Below, piece after piece: positions 1-9,019 of a DNA stretch of 64,000 nt. The stretch is from Rhodocyclaceae bacterium (GTDB lineage: Bacteria; Pseudomonadota; Gammaproteobacteria; Burkholderiales; Rhodocyclaceae): NCBI GenBank assembly GCA_016702335.1, contig JADJEF010000020.1:868001-932000 (forward strand). Direction: 5' to 3'. Both the position numbers and the translations under genes were made by a program. The notes under the pieces were generated by a model, which saw nothing but the letters and a program-made list of their open reading frames with translations, ran no database searches and was not told where the DNA came from. Numbering within the stretch: the first letter of the stretch is position 1; each line of letters starts with the position of its first letter.

Positions 1-529
1 TGCCCTCGTTAAGCTGCGCCAGACATTGCTCCAGCACCGGCACCATGGCCTTGGCCTCTTTGTCGCCACCCGACTTGGCCTGCTTGCTGTAGCGGTTCAG
101 CGCTTTTTCCACGCTCGCCATGTCCGCCAGTGCCAGCTCGGTGTCGATGACTTCGATATCGTGCAGCGGATCGATCTTGCCGGCGACGTGAATCACGTTG
201 TCGTCGCTGAAGCAGCGCACGACATGAACAATCGCATCGGTCTCGCGAATGTTGGCGAGAAACTGGTTGCCCAGACCTTCGCCCTTGCTGGCCCCGGCGA
301 CCAGACCGGCAATATCGACAAACTCGACGATGGCCGGCTGAATCTTCTGCGGCTTGACGATGGCCGAGAGCGCCGCCAGCCGGGTATCGGGCACTTCAAC
401 AATGCCAACATTCGGCTCAATCGTGCAAAACGGGTAATTTTCAGCCGCGATGCCCGACTTGGTCAGGGCGTTGAAGAGGGTGGACTTGCCAACATTGGGC
501 AGGCCGACGATGCCGCATTTGAGAGACAT
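1..529 (-). CDS. ychF: Redox-regulated ATPase / GTP-binding protein YchF (EngD), 3' part missing
   Basis: Reading leftward from an ATG at 529, the protein begins MSLKCGIVGLPNVGKST, the P-loop (G1) of the Obg-type P-loop NTPases, and continues with FCTIEPNVGIVEVPD and VDIAGLVAGASKGEGLGNQFL, the switch and G3 regions typical of YchF. About 176 residues are present; the family is about 363 residues, so the C-terminal half (coiled-coil and TGS domain) lies beyond the left edge. YchF is a cytosolic ribosome-associated ATPase linked to stress and translation. It is divergent from tsaD with 64 bases between the starts. Identification is firm; only the end is unseen. Confidence 0.95.
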   Translation of the reverse strand, partial: MSLKCGIVGLPNVGKSTLFNALTKSGIAAENYPFCTIEPNVGIVEVPDTRLAALSAIVKPQKIQPAIVEFVDIAGLVAGASKGEGLGNQFLANIRETDAIVHVVRCFSDDNVIHVAGKIDPLHDIEVIDTELALADMASVEKALNRYSKQAKSGGDKEAKAMVPVLEQCLAQLNEG

Positions 530-593
530 GAGATTCCTTTGAGGGGCGGCAGAGAACTCACCGCGATGAAGGCGCGCATTCTAAACTGCCTGC

Positions 594-1628
594 ATGCTTG
601 TCCTTGGCATCGAATCTTCCTGCGACGAAACCGGCCTGGCCCTCTACGACACCGACCGGGGCTTGCTTGCCCACGCCTTGCATTCGCAGGTAGCAATGCA
701 CGAGGACTATGGTGGCGTGGTGCCCGAACTGGCGTCGCGCGACCATATTCGGCGCCTGATCCCGCTACTGGAAGCGGTGCTGACCGAGGCGACCTGCACG
801 CGCAAGGACATTGACGCGATCGCCTATACCGCCGGGCCAGGGCTCGCGGGCGCACTGTTGGTGGGGGCCAGTTTTGCCGAGGGCCTGGCCGGCGCGCTGG
901 GTGTGCTGACGTTGCCGATACATCATCTGGAAGGCCATCTGCTGTCCCCCCTGCTCGCCGCCGAACGGCCAAAGTTTCCGTTCATTGCGCTGCTGGTCTC
1001 CGGCGGACATACCCAACTGATGCGGGTCAACGCCATCGGCGACTACGAGTTGCTCGGTGAGTCGCTGGATGATGCCGCCGGCGAAGCCTTCGACAAGACC
1101 GCCAAACTGCTCGGTCTGGGCTACCCCGGTGGCCCGGCTCTGGCCAGGTTGGCCGAACAGGGGCAGGCGGGGCGTATTACCCTGCCCCGCCCGATGCTGC
1201 ACAGCGGCGACCTGTCGTTCAGCTTTTCCGGCCTCAAGACCGCAGTGCTGACGGCCGTGCGCAATGGTCTGGGCGCTGGCACCCAGGCCGCTGACCTTGC
1301 GGCAGAGTTTCAGGAGGCGGTCACCGATGTTCTGGCGGCCAAGGCGTTGGCAGCGTGCAAAGCGAACGGCATGCGCCAACTTGTCGTAGCGGGCGGGGTG
1401 GGCGCCAACCGGCGCTTGCGCGAGAAGCTTGATGCCGCTTTCAGCCACTTTCGCGGACGCGTGTTTTACCCTGAGCTTGCGCTGTGCACCGACAATGGCG
1501 CGATGATCGCCTTTTGCGGCGCGCAACGGCTACTCGCCGGGGACGCTCCGGTGGTGGGCACAGGCACTTTTGCCATCCGGCCGCGCTGGCCGCTCGCCGA
1601 TCTCGCTAGGCCAGTACTCACCGCCTAG
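594..1628 (+). CDS. tsaD: tRNA N6-adenosine threonylcarbamoyltransferase TsaD
   Basis: A 344-residue protein beginning MLVLGIESSCDETGLALYD, the ASKHA-fold signature of TsaD (Gcp/YgjD). The metal-binding histidines sit in HHLEGHLLSPLL (about residues 104-115), and SGGHTQL and the C-terminal GGVGANRRLRE and CTDNGAMIA segments are as expected for the family. With TsaB, TsaC and TsaE it transfers threonylcarbamoyl to A37 of ANN-decoding tRNAs in the cytosol. Length is normal. The start at 594 is the first ATG before the conserved N-terminus. A sensor kinase follows after 21 bases and may be cotranscribed. Confidence 0.97.
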   Translation: MLVLGIESSCDETGLALYDTDRGLLAHALHSQVAMHEDYGGVVPELASRDHIRRLIPLLEAVLTEATCTRKDIDAIAYTAGPGLAGALLVGASFAEGLAGALGVLTLPIHHLEGHLLSPLLAAERPKFPFIALLVSGGHTQLMRVNAIGDYELLGESLDDAAGEAFDKTAKLLGLGYPGGPALARLAEQGQAGRITLPRPMLHSGDLSFSFSGLKTAVLTAVRNGLGAGTQAADLAAEFQEAVTDVLAAKALAACKANGMRQLVVAGGVGANRRLREKLDAAFSHFRGRVFYPELALCTDNGAMIAFCGAQRLLAGDAPVVGTGTFAIRPRWPLADLARPVLTA

Positions 1629-1649
1629 TGCAGCGTTGACGCCACGCCC

Positions 1650-3137
<1,488 letters not shown>

Positions 3138-3262
3138 GTGGCTCCCGGCCAAGTCGCCAGATAATCGAGAAAACCGATTGATAGTCATAAATTATTCTGC
3201 TTTCCTTGCGCTCACCGGGGACCTATCCTCCTTGCATTGCTACTACCACCAAGGAGACTGAC

Positions 3263-4165
3263 ATGAAATTTCTGACTGCACTGCTGGCCGTCGCGGCCAT
3301 GAGCCTGGGACTCGCCCCCATCGATGCCGAGGCCGCCAAGCGTCTGGGCGGCGGCAAGTCGCTGGGCATGCAGCGCCAGGCCACCCCGCCTGCGGCCCCG
3401 GCCGCAGCGCCGGGCAAGGCACCCGCCACCGCGGGCGGCGCGCCCGCCGCGGCACCCAAGCGCTCGTGGATGGGCCCGATCGCCGGTCTGGCCGCTGGTT
3501 TGGGTCTGGCCGCGCTGGCCTCGCATCTTGGCTTCGGTGAAGAGCTGGCTTCGATGATGATGATGGGCTTGCTCGCTGTGGCTGTCATTGCCGTGATTGG
3601 CTTCATCATGCGCAAGCGTGCCATGGCTGGCGCTGGCAGTGCCGGCAACAACGGTCTGCGCTACGCCGGTGCCGGTACCGGGCCCACGAGCATGGCGCGC
3701 AACATGCACGACATGAACCCGCCGGGCAGCAGTTCGGCAAACCCTGTCGCCGCAATGAGTCCGTCTGGCGCTGCCCCCTCAGCCGGGCGCATCCCGGCCG
3801 ATTTCGATGCCGTCGGCTTTGCCCGCAATGCCAAAGTGAACTTCATTCGCCTGCAGGCGGCCAACGACGCCGGCAACCTCGACGACATCAAGGAATTCAC
3901 CACTCCCGAGATGTTTGCCGAGATCAAGATGGACATCAGCGAGCGTAACGGCGCGACCCAAACCACTGACGTGGTCAGCATCAACGCCGATGTCATCGAC
4001 GTTGAAGAGCAGGACGGGCGCTACGTGGTCAGCGTGCGCTTCACCGGCATGGTGCGCGACGCCGATGAGCCGCAGCCGCAAGCAATTGACGAGATCTGGC
4101 ACCTGACCAAGCCGAAAAGCGGTGCCGGTGGCTGGACCCTGGCCGGCATTCAGCAGACGGCTTAA
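3263..4165 (+). CDS. Tim44-like domain protein with signal peptide
   Basis: A 300-residue protein started at the ATG at 3263 because AAGGAG lies 6 bases upstream and the first residues (MKFLTALLAVAAMSLGLAP) form a signal peptide. An Ala/Pro-rich segment follows (about 45-70), then a glycine-rich transmembrane pair (about 75-115) and a C-terminal Tim44-like (TIM44/MBA1 superfamily) domain from about residue 185 (FARNAKVNFIRLQAAN, FTTPEMFAEIK, IDEIWHLTKP). Such proteins are common in Betaproteobacteria and their role is not established; they are inner-membrane anchored. It stands alone, with a hairpin terminator downstream. Confidence 0.85.
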   Translation: MKFLTALLAVAAMSLGLAPIDAEAAKRLGGGKSLGMQRQATPPAAPAAAPGKAPATAGGAPAAAPKRSWMGPIAGLAAGLGLAALASHLGFGEELASMMMMGLLAVAVIAVIGFIMRKRAMAGAGSAGNNGLRYAGAGTGPTSMARNMHDMNPPGSSSANPVAAMSPSGAAPSAGRIPADFDAVGFARNAKVNFIRLQAANDAGNLDDIKEFTTPEMFAEIKMDISERNGATQTTDVVSINADVIDVEEQDGRYVVSVRFTGMVRDADEPQPQAIDEIWHLTKPKSGAGGWTLAGIQQTA

Positions 4166-4189
4166 TTCTCCACGGAGCTGCGCTTTACA

Positions 4190-4225
4190 AATGCCACCGG
4201 GAGCGATTCCGGTGGCATTATCATT
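4190..4225 (+). terminator. Rho-independent terminator after the Tim44-like gene
   Basis: An 11-base perfect inverted repeat (AATGCCACCGG at 4190-4200 and its complement at 4209-4219) with an 8-base loop is followed by a weakly T-rich stretch (ATCATTTCC). It lies 25 bases after the stop codon and 39 bases before the next start. Confidence 0.65.
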
Positions 4226-4263
4226 TCCGCACCCCTCCCCCCACCATTCTCAGGAGCCCCACC

Positions 4264-5061
4264 ATGGCCATGCACGACATCGACTACTATCTCCACGGCG
4301 ACGACATGCAGTTCGTCGAGATCGAGCTTGATCCGGAAGAGGCCGCCATCGGCGAAGCCGGCAGCATGATGTATATGGAAGACGGTATCCAGATGGACAC
4401 CATCATGGGTGATGGTTCCGCCGCGCAAAGCGGCTTTTTCGGCAAGTTGGTAGGTGCCGGCAAGCGCCTGATTACCGGCGAATCCCTATTCACCACCGTC
4501 TACACCAACAAGGGAACCGGCAAACGCAAGGTGGCGTTCGCCGCCCCCTACACCGGCAAGATCATTCCCTTTGACTTGCAAAAGCTCGGCGGCACCATCA
4601 TCTGCCAGAAGGATGCCTTTCTGTGTGCGGCCAAGGGCGTCTCGCTCGGTATCGCCTTCCAGAAAAAGCTGGGTGCCGGCTTCTTCGGTGGTGAAGGCTT
4701 CATCATGGAAAAGCTCGAAGGCGACGGCCTGGCCTTCGCGCACTCGGGCGGCACGGTGCTTGAGCGCAAGCTGGCGCCGGGCGAAATTCTGCGTGTCGAT
4801 ACCGGCTGCGTGGTGGCCTACACGCCCGATGTCGATTTCGACATTCAGTTTGTGGGCGGGATCAAGACCGCAATGTTCGGGGGCGAGGGGCTGTTCTTTG
4901 CCGTGATGCGCGGCCCGGGCACGATCTGGCTGCAGTCACTGCCCTTTGCCCGCCTGGCGTCACGCGTGTTTGCCGCAGCGCCCATGAAGCAGGGTGGTGG
5001 CGGTTCGGGCGGCGAACAGGGTGGGCTGCTGGGCGCGCTATTTAACGGCGACCGGCACTAA
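4264..5061 (+). CDS. AIM24/TIGR00266-family protein
   Basis: A 265-residue protein beginning MAMHDIDYYLHGDDMQFVEIELDPEE, with EAGSMMYM, the GGEGFIMEKLEGDGLAFAHS segment, and a C-terminal MRGPGTIWLQSLPF segment diagnostic of the AIM24 (tryptophan RNA-binding attenuator-like beta-barrel, TIGR00266) family. These cytosolic proteins have no agreed function; a yeast relative is mitochondrial. AGGAGC precedes the ATG. The last residues are Gly-rich. The stop codon directly abuts a copy of the dispersed repeat, and corA converges from the other side. Confidence 0.85.
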   Translation: MAMHDIDYYLHGDDMQFVEIELDPEEAAIGEAGSMMYMEDGIQMDTIMGDGSAAQSGFFGKLVGAGKRLITGESLFTTVYTNKGTGKRKVAFAAPYTGKIIPFDLQKLGGTIICQKDAFLCAAKGVSLGIAFQKKLGAGFFGGEGFIMEKLEGDGLAFAHSGGTVLERKLAPGEILRVDTGCVVAYTPDVDFDIQFVGGIKTAMFGGEGLFFAVMRGPGTIWLQSLPFARLASRVFAAAPMKQGGGGSGGEQGGLLGALFNGDRH

Positions 5062-5087
5062 TCGCCGTATCACCAGCGCCGACTTGC
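5061..5087 (+). repeat. Dispersed 27-base repeat, copy 1
   Basis: ATCGCCGTATCACC followed by AGCGCCGACTTGC. It sits between convergent genes, its first base being the last base of the upstream stop codon. An imperfect inverted partner of the left arm (roughly CAGCGACGATTGC, 5094-5106) lies just to the right and may form a hairpin. Confidence 0.85.
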
Positions 5088-5092
5088 CGCAA

Positions 5093-6529
5093 TCAGCGAC
5101 GATTGCGGCTGGCGGCGACCAAGGTCTTGGCGCGTTGGCGCTCCAGGTGCCGCAGCGTGGCGTAGGTGCCCACGCCCAGCGCCATCATGAACGCGAGAAA
5201 GCTCCCGTAGGCGAGCGGCCAGGGTATGCCCGCCGTCATCATGGAAAACTCCGACATGCCTCCGATGCCGGCAATGATGTTGATGGGCAGGAACACCACG
5301 CTGATGGCCGTAAGCTTGGACACACGCTTGTTCTGGTTAATGCTCACGAAACCGACTGTGGCATCCATGAGGAAGTTGATCTTGTTGAACAGGTAAGAGG
5401 TGTGTCCGTCCAGCGACTCGATGTCACGCAGAATCTGGCGCGCGTCGTTCTGCTGCTCGGCTGACAACTGACGCCCGCGCAGCAAGAAGGAAAGCGCGCG
5501 GCGGGTGTCCAGCACGTTGCCACGAATGCGTCCGTTCAAGTCTTCCTGCTTGGCAATCTGGTACAGAATCTCGGCAGCTTCTTCGTCACTGACATGGGGC
5601 GAAAGCACGTTACGCCCGACATCCTCAAGCTCACGGTAAACGTCCTCCAGTGCATCGGCGGAATATTCAATGTTGGCACCGTAGAGGTCGATGAGCACAT
5701 CGCGTCCCTCCGAGACGTAGCCGGGCTGAATGCGCGCACGCAGACGCTGCAGACGAAACACCGGCAGCTCTTCGTCGCGCATCGAAAAGACGATGTTGTT
5801 GTGCAAAATGAAGGCCACCGCGACGTTGCGCGAATCGTCCTCCTTGTCGAGCAGAAACTCCGAGTGCAGGTGCACTTCGCCGTTGTCGGCAATAAAGAAG
5901 CGCGCCGACTCTTCCAGGTCAGTCAGGTCGTCGGCGTCGGGCAGCTTGAGGTCGAAAATCTCGGCAATCCATTGCCGCTCCTCGCGTGAGGGCGCCAGCA
6001 GGTCAACCCAGATGGGCTTCGTCGCCGCCAGTTCCTCGCGCGTGTTGACCTCGATCTGGCGCAGGCGGCCGCCATTGAGCTCGAAGGCATGCACCTCGGT
6101 CGTGCGGCGCACCACCTCGGCCGCGGGGGCATGGCGCACGACCTCGCGCTCCACTTCCTCGACGGGTTCTTCATCGAGGTCTTCATGCAGCGCCTCGGGC
6201 ATGTCATCGAGAATCTCTTCGCCGCGCTCCTTCGAGACCAGTTCCCAGACCAGCAAACTGTCATCGGGCGGCAAGGCCTCAAGAATCCGCGCGACCGATT
6301 CAGAAGGCAGAGTCGCGAGTTTGGCGCGCAGTTCTTCGAGGTTCTGCTTGTGCACCAGGTTTTCGACCATCTGGTGCCGAGGGCCGTCATTGACCTGACG
6401 ATGCACCAGATTTTCCACCCGCTTGTGACGGGCCAGCAGCATCTCGATCGCACGCAACTGATCCTGCTCTTCGGCGAGCTGGTGCGCTTCGAGGTCGTCG
6501 TCGTCGAGATTGGTCAGGTGATCGGTCAT
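5093..6529 (-). CDS. corA: CorA-type magnesium/divalent cation transporter with extended N-terminus
   Basis: A 478-residue protein. The first ~130 residues (HRQVNDGPRHQMVENL, LPSESVARILEALPPDD) resemble the cytoplasmic MgtE_N superhelical domain. A CorA cytoplasmic domain follows, with a long coiled region about residues 330-400 and two C-terminal helices, VVFLPINIIAGIGGM and WPLAYGSFLAFMMALGVG. The canonical CorA GMN signature at the end of the first helix is replaced by GIGGMSEF, so ion selectivity could differ, although this variant is not unique to this gene. It should act as an inner-membrane pentameric channel. It is downstream of mtgA on the same strand (31 bases). Confidence 0.85.
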   Translation of the reverse strand: MTDHLTNLDDDDLEAHQLAEEQDQLRAIEMLLARHKRVENLVHRQVNDGPRHQMVENLVHKQNLEELRAKLATLPSESVARILEALPPDDSLLVWELVSKERGEEILDDMPEALHEDLDEEPVEEVEREVVRHAPAAEVVRRTTEVHAFELNGGRLRQIEVNTREELAATKPIWVDLLAPSREERQWIAEIFDLKLPDADDLTDLEESARFFIADNGEVHLHSEFLLDKEDDSRNVAVAFILHNNIVFSMRDEELPVFRLQRLRARIQPGYVSEGRDVLIDLYGANIEYSADALEDVYRELEDVGRNVLSPHVSDEEAAEILYQIAKQEDLNGRIRGNVLDTRRALSFLLRGRQLSAEQQNDARQILRDIESLDGHTSYLFNKINFLMDATVGFVSINQNKRVSKLTAISVVFLPINIIAGIGGMSEFSMMTAGIPWPLAYGSFLAFMMALGVGTYATLRHLERQRAKTLVAASRNRR

Positions 6530-6560
6530 AGCCGAATCATTCTAGCCCTGCGCAGAAGAC

Positions 6561-7256
6561 TTACGGCACTTCCGCGTAACGCATGCGCCCGAGAATGACG
6601 CCGACGCGCCCATTGAGGTAAGCCGAATAGGGGTTCTTCTCGAACTTGCGTGGTGCCGGCAGCATGACCGCGAGGCGCGCCGCCTGCTCGGCCGAGAGCT
6701 TGCCCGCCGACACCTTGAAGTAACGCTGCGCCGCCGCCTCGGCCCCGAACACGCCCTCGCCCCACTCCACCTCGTTCAGGTACACCTCCAGAATGCGCCG
6801 CTTATCCCAGAGCAACTCCAGCCACAAGGTAATGAGTGCCTCTTCGGCCTTGCGCAGCACGGTCTTGTTGGGCGAGAGCAGCAGATTTTTGGCCAGTTGC
6901 TGCGAGATGGTCGAAGCACCGGCAACCGGCTTGCCCTTTTTCTGATTTTTCTCGATGGCCTTCTGGATACCTTCCCAGTCGAAGCCTTCGTGATCGACAA
7001 ACTTGTCGTCCTCGGCCGCCACCACCGCACGCTTCAGATGCACCGAGAGCTGCTCGTACGGCATCCAGGTCTTGCTCAAGCGGGCCTGCGGGTTTTTCTC
7101 CTGCATTTCGTCGAGGCGGCGACTCTGGAAACTGGTCTCCCACGGGTCCACCCATTTCCACCACATCACCCAGCCCAGGTACCAGCCCTGCCAGACGATA
7201 AGCAGCAAGAAGCCGATGCCGAGGCCACGCTGCAGCCAGCGAGGTGCGGGGCGCAT
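6561..7256 (-). CDS. mtgA: Monofunctional biosynthetic peptidoglycan transglycosylase MtgA
   Basis: A 231-residue glycosyltransferase family 51 protein. One N-terminal membrane helix (about residues 11-32) precedes the catalytic domain with the GT51 motifs AAEDDKFVDHEGFDW (catalytic Glu), GASTISQQLAKNLLLS, and KRRILEVYLNEVEWGEGVFG. It polymerises lipid II glycan strands at the periplasmic face. It lacks a transpeptidase domain, as expected for MtgA. Its start is 3 bases beyond the aroE stop, so it is probably cotranscribed with aroE and tonB-like upstream. Confidence 0.96.
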   Translation of the reverse strand: MRPAPRWLQRGLGIGFLLLIVWQGWYLGWVMWWKWVDPWETSFQSRRLDEMQEKNPQARLSKTWMPYEQLSVHLKRAVVAAEDDKFVDHEGFDWEGIQKAIEKNQKKGKPVAGASTISQQLAKNLLLSPNKTVLRKAEEALITLWLELLWDKRRILEVYLNEVEWGEGVFGAEAAAQRYFKVSAGKLSAEQAARLAVMLPAPRKFEKNPYSAYLNGRVGVILGRMRYAEVP

Positions 7257-7259
7257 GCC

Positions 7260-8075
7260 TTAGCGTGACGCTGCGCGTAGTGCAGCGAGCACCGGGGCCG
7301 TATCAGGACGCACGCCACGCCAGCCAAAGAAGGCTTCAGCGGCCTGTTCGACCAGCATGCCCAGGCCGTCGGCCACACGCGCCCCGTTGCGCTGCGCCTG
7401 CGCCATGAACGGGGTTTCGCGGCCGTAGAGCATGTCGTAGGCCAAGGTATGCGATGCAAACACGCTATCGGGTATCGGCAGCGCCGCGTCGCTCAGACCT
7501 GCGGAGGTGGCATTGATCACGACATCGAACGCGGGCTGCGCGCGCAGCTCGGTAAAGTCGCAAATCGCCGTATTACCAGCGCCGACTTGCGAACACAGCG
7601 TCTCGGCCTTGGCGCGCGTGCGGTTGGCGATGGTCAGCTGCGCCGGACGCTCGCCCAGAAGAGGCAGCATCGTCCCGCGCGCCGCACCGCCCGCCCCTAG
7701 CAGCAGCACGCGCGCACCTTGCACAGCTACGCACAGATTGATCCGGATATCGCGCACCAGGCCGGCACCGTCGGTATTGTCGCCAAGGATCTGCCCTTCC
7801 GTGAAACTCAGCGTATTGACTGCGCCCGCCGCTTGCGCGCGCGGCGTCAGCTGGGTGGCGAGGCGAAACGCCTCTTCCTTGAACGGTACGGTCACATTGG
7901 CACCGCAGCCACCCCTTGCGATGAACGTGCGTACGTGGTCAGCAAATCCGTCGAGCGGCGCGAGCAAAGCCTCGTAGCTCAAGTTCTGCGAAGTCTGCTG
8001 CGCAAACAGGGCATGAATACGCGGGGATTGGCTATGCCCGACTGGGTTGCCGAATACGGCATAGCGATCCGCCAT
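7260..8075 (-). CDS. aroE: Shikimate dehydrogenase (NADP+)
   Basis: A 271-residue protein with the shikimate site NPVGHSQSPRIH near the N-terminus, the catalytic-region segment GGCGANVTVPFKE, NTDGAGLVRD, and the NADP-binding GAGGAARGT. It reduces 3-dehydroshikimate in the aromatic amino-acid pathway. I chose the ATG at 8075, which overlaps the upstream TGA by one base (TGATG); a GTG at 8078 is an alternative. Codons at 7564-7590 coincide with a dispersed repeat read in reverse, giving the peptide VGAGNTAICDF between the cofactor-domain strands, a loop position that would tolerate an insertion. Confidence 0.95.
   Translation of the reverse strand: MADRYAVFGNPVGHSQSPRIHALFAQQTSQNLSYEALLAPLDGFADHVRTFIARGGCGANVTVPFKEEAFRLATQLTPRAQAAGAVNTLSFTEGQILGDNTDGAGLVRDIRINLCVAVQGARVLLLGAGGAARGTMLPLLGERPAQLTIANRTRAKAETLCSQVGAGNTAICDFTELRAQPAFDVVINATSAGLSDAALPIPDSVFASHTLAYDMLYGRETPFMAQAQRNGARVADGLGMLVEQAAEAFFGWRGVRPDTAPVLAALRAASR
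7564..7590 (+). repeat. Dispersed 27-base repeat, copy 2 (inside aroE)
   Basis: ATCGCCGTATTACC then AGCGCCGACTTGC, antisense to aroE. It is flanked by a perfect 6-base inverted repeat, TCGCAA on the left (7558-7563 region) and TTGCGA on the right. Confidence 0.85.
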
Positions 8076-9010
8076 CACTCGCTCTTGAGCTGATCGGTCT
8101 GAGTGAACGACCAGACGCGGGTGATCTCCAGCAGATCGGTATCGGTACGAATCGCGTTGGGAAAGGCCGCGTAAGGGGCCGCCAGCCGAACAATGCGCAT
8201 TGCGGCCTCATCAAGCACGCTCTTGCCTGAGGAACGGTTGATCTCGACCCGGTCAAGATCGCCGTTGGCCTTGATGACCACGGTCAGCACCAGCGAGCCG
8301 TAGTGCTTGCCGCGCGCGGCATCGGGGTAATTGAGATTGCCCACACGCTCAATCTTGTGTCGCCAGTCTTCCACGTACTGAGCGAAGCGGTATTCCTGCG
8401 TGCGCGCGCCGATAAACTTGCGCCTTGGCTTCTGGTTGTACTCTTCCATCTGCCGCGCGATCTCGGCTTCAAGCTTGATCATGGCCAGCGCCGAACTGGC
8501 GAGGTCGACGCCACTTCGCACCGGCTCGGGCTGTGGCATCGCCGCCTGATTGGCAAGGGGCAGCGCGGCGCTGCTCTTCGTCTGAGTCAGGATTTGCTGC
8601 TGCTGGGCTTCAAGTTGCGCCACTTTGCGCTGCGCCTCGACCAGTTCGTTGCCTTCGGTGCTGCGCTCTGAGGGCGGCAGGGGGGTCTTGGCACGCCGGT
8701 CCTCAGCCACATTGCCACCGCCATCGAGATTCGCCTGCGCCTTGGCCTGGGCTTGCGTCGGCTTGGTCTTGTGCTTGCTATTGACCAGGATGACATCGAG
8801 CGCTTTCTCGCTGGCCTGGCCCAGGGTCTCGGGCAGCTTGAAATGGATCGAGAGCAGCACGGCGTGCAGCGCCAGCGAAACGCCCAGCGCCACCTTGAAG
8901 GCGCGGCGGGAGTCGAGCTGAACATTGAAGCGTGCCATGCGGGAAGTCGGCGCTGGTGAGACGGCGATTTTGGAGGCGATGAGCGGGGCAGTCAGTGTGG
9001 CAGTATTCAC
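8075..9010 (-). CDS. TonB C-terminal-domain (energy transducer-like) protein
   Basis: A 311-residue protein with a short cytoplasmic tail, one membrane helix (VALGVSLALHAVLLSIHF, about 39-56), a long charged linker with a coiled segment (EAQRKVAQLEAQQQQILTQ, about 124-142) and a C-terminal TonB domain (YPDAARGKHYGSLVLTVVI, about 230-250; VLDEAAMRIVRLAAPYAAFP). It would transmit proton-motive energy to outer-membrane receptors, but no ExbBD lies nearby. The N-terminal tail at residues ~15-22 (IAVSPAPTS) is encoded by a dispersed repeat. RNase II lies upstream and aroE overlaps its stop. Confidence 0.82.
   Translation of the reverse strand: MNTATLTAPLIASKIAVSPAPTSRMARFNVQLDSRRAFKVALGVSLALHAVLLSIHFKLPETLGQASEKALDVILVNSKHKTKPTQAQAKAQANLDGGGNVAEDRRAKTPLPPSERSTEGNELVEAQRKVAQLEAQQQQILTQTKSSAALPLANQAAMPQPEPVRSGVDLASSALAMIKLEAEIARQMEEYNQKPRRKFIGARTQEYRFAQYVEDWRHKIERVGNLNYPDAARGKHYGSLVLTVVIKANGDLDRVEINRSSGKSVLDEAAMRIVRLAAPYAAFPNAIRTDTDLLEITRVWSFTQTDQLKSE
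8942..8968 (-). repeat. Dispersed 27-base repeat, copy 3 (inside the TonB-like gene)
   Basis: On the minus strand: ATCGCCGTCTCACC then AGCGCCGACTTCC. It is read in frame as IAVSPAPTS in the N-terminal cytoplasmic tail, before the membrane helix. Confidence 0.82.
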
Positions 9011-9019
9011 CCGCCGATT

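Noticed and set aside
26..814. Long plus-strand open frame across ychF and tsaD (262 codons)
   Set aside because: It is antisense to ychF in its first two thirds and out of frame with tsaD in the rest; composition is Arg/His-rich as in shadow frames of GC-rich genes.
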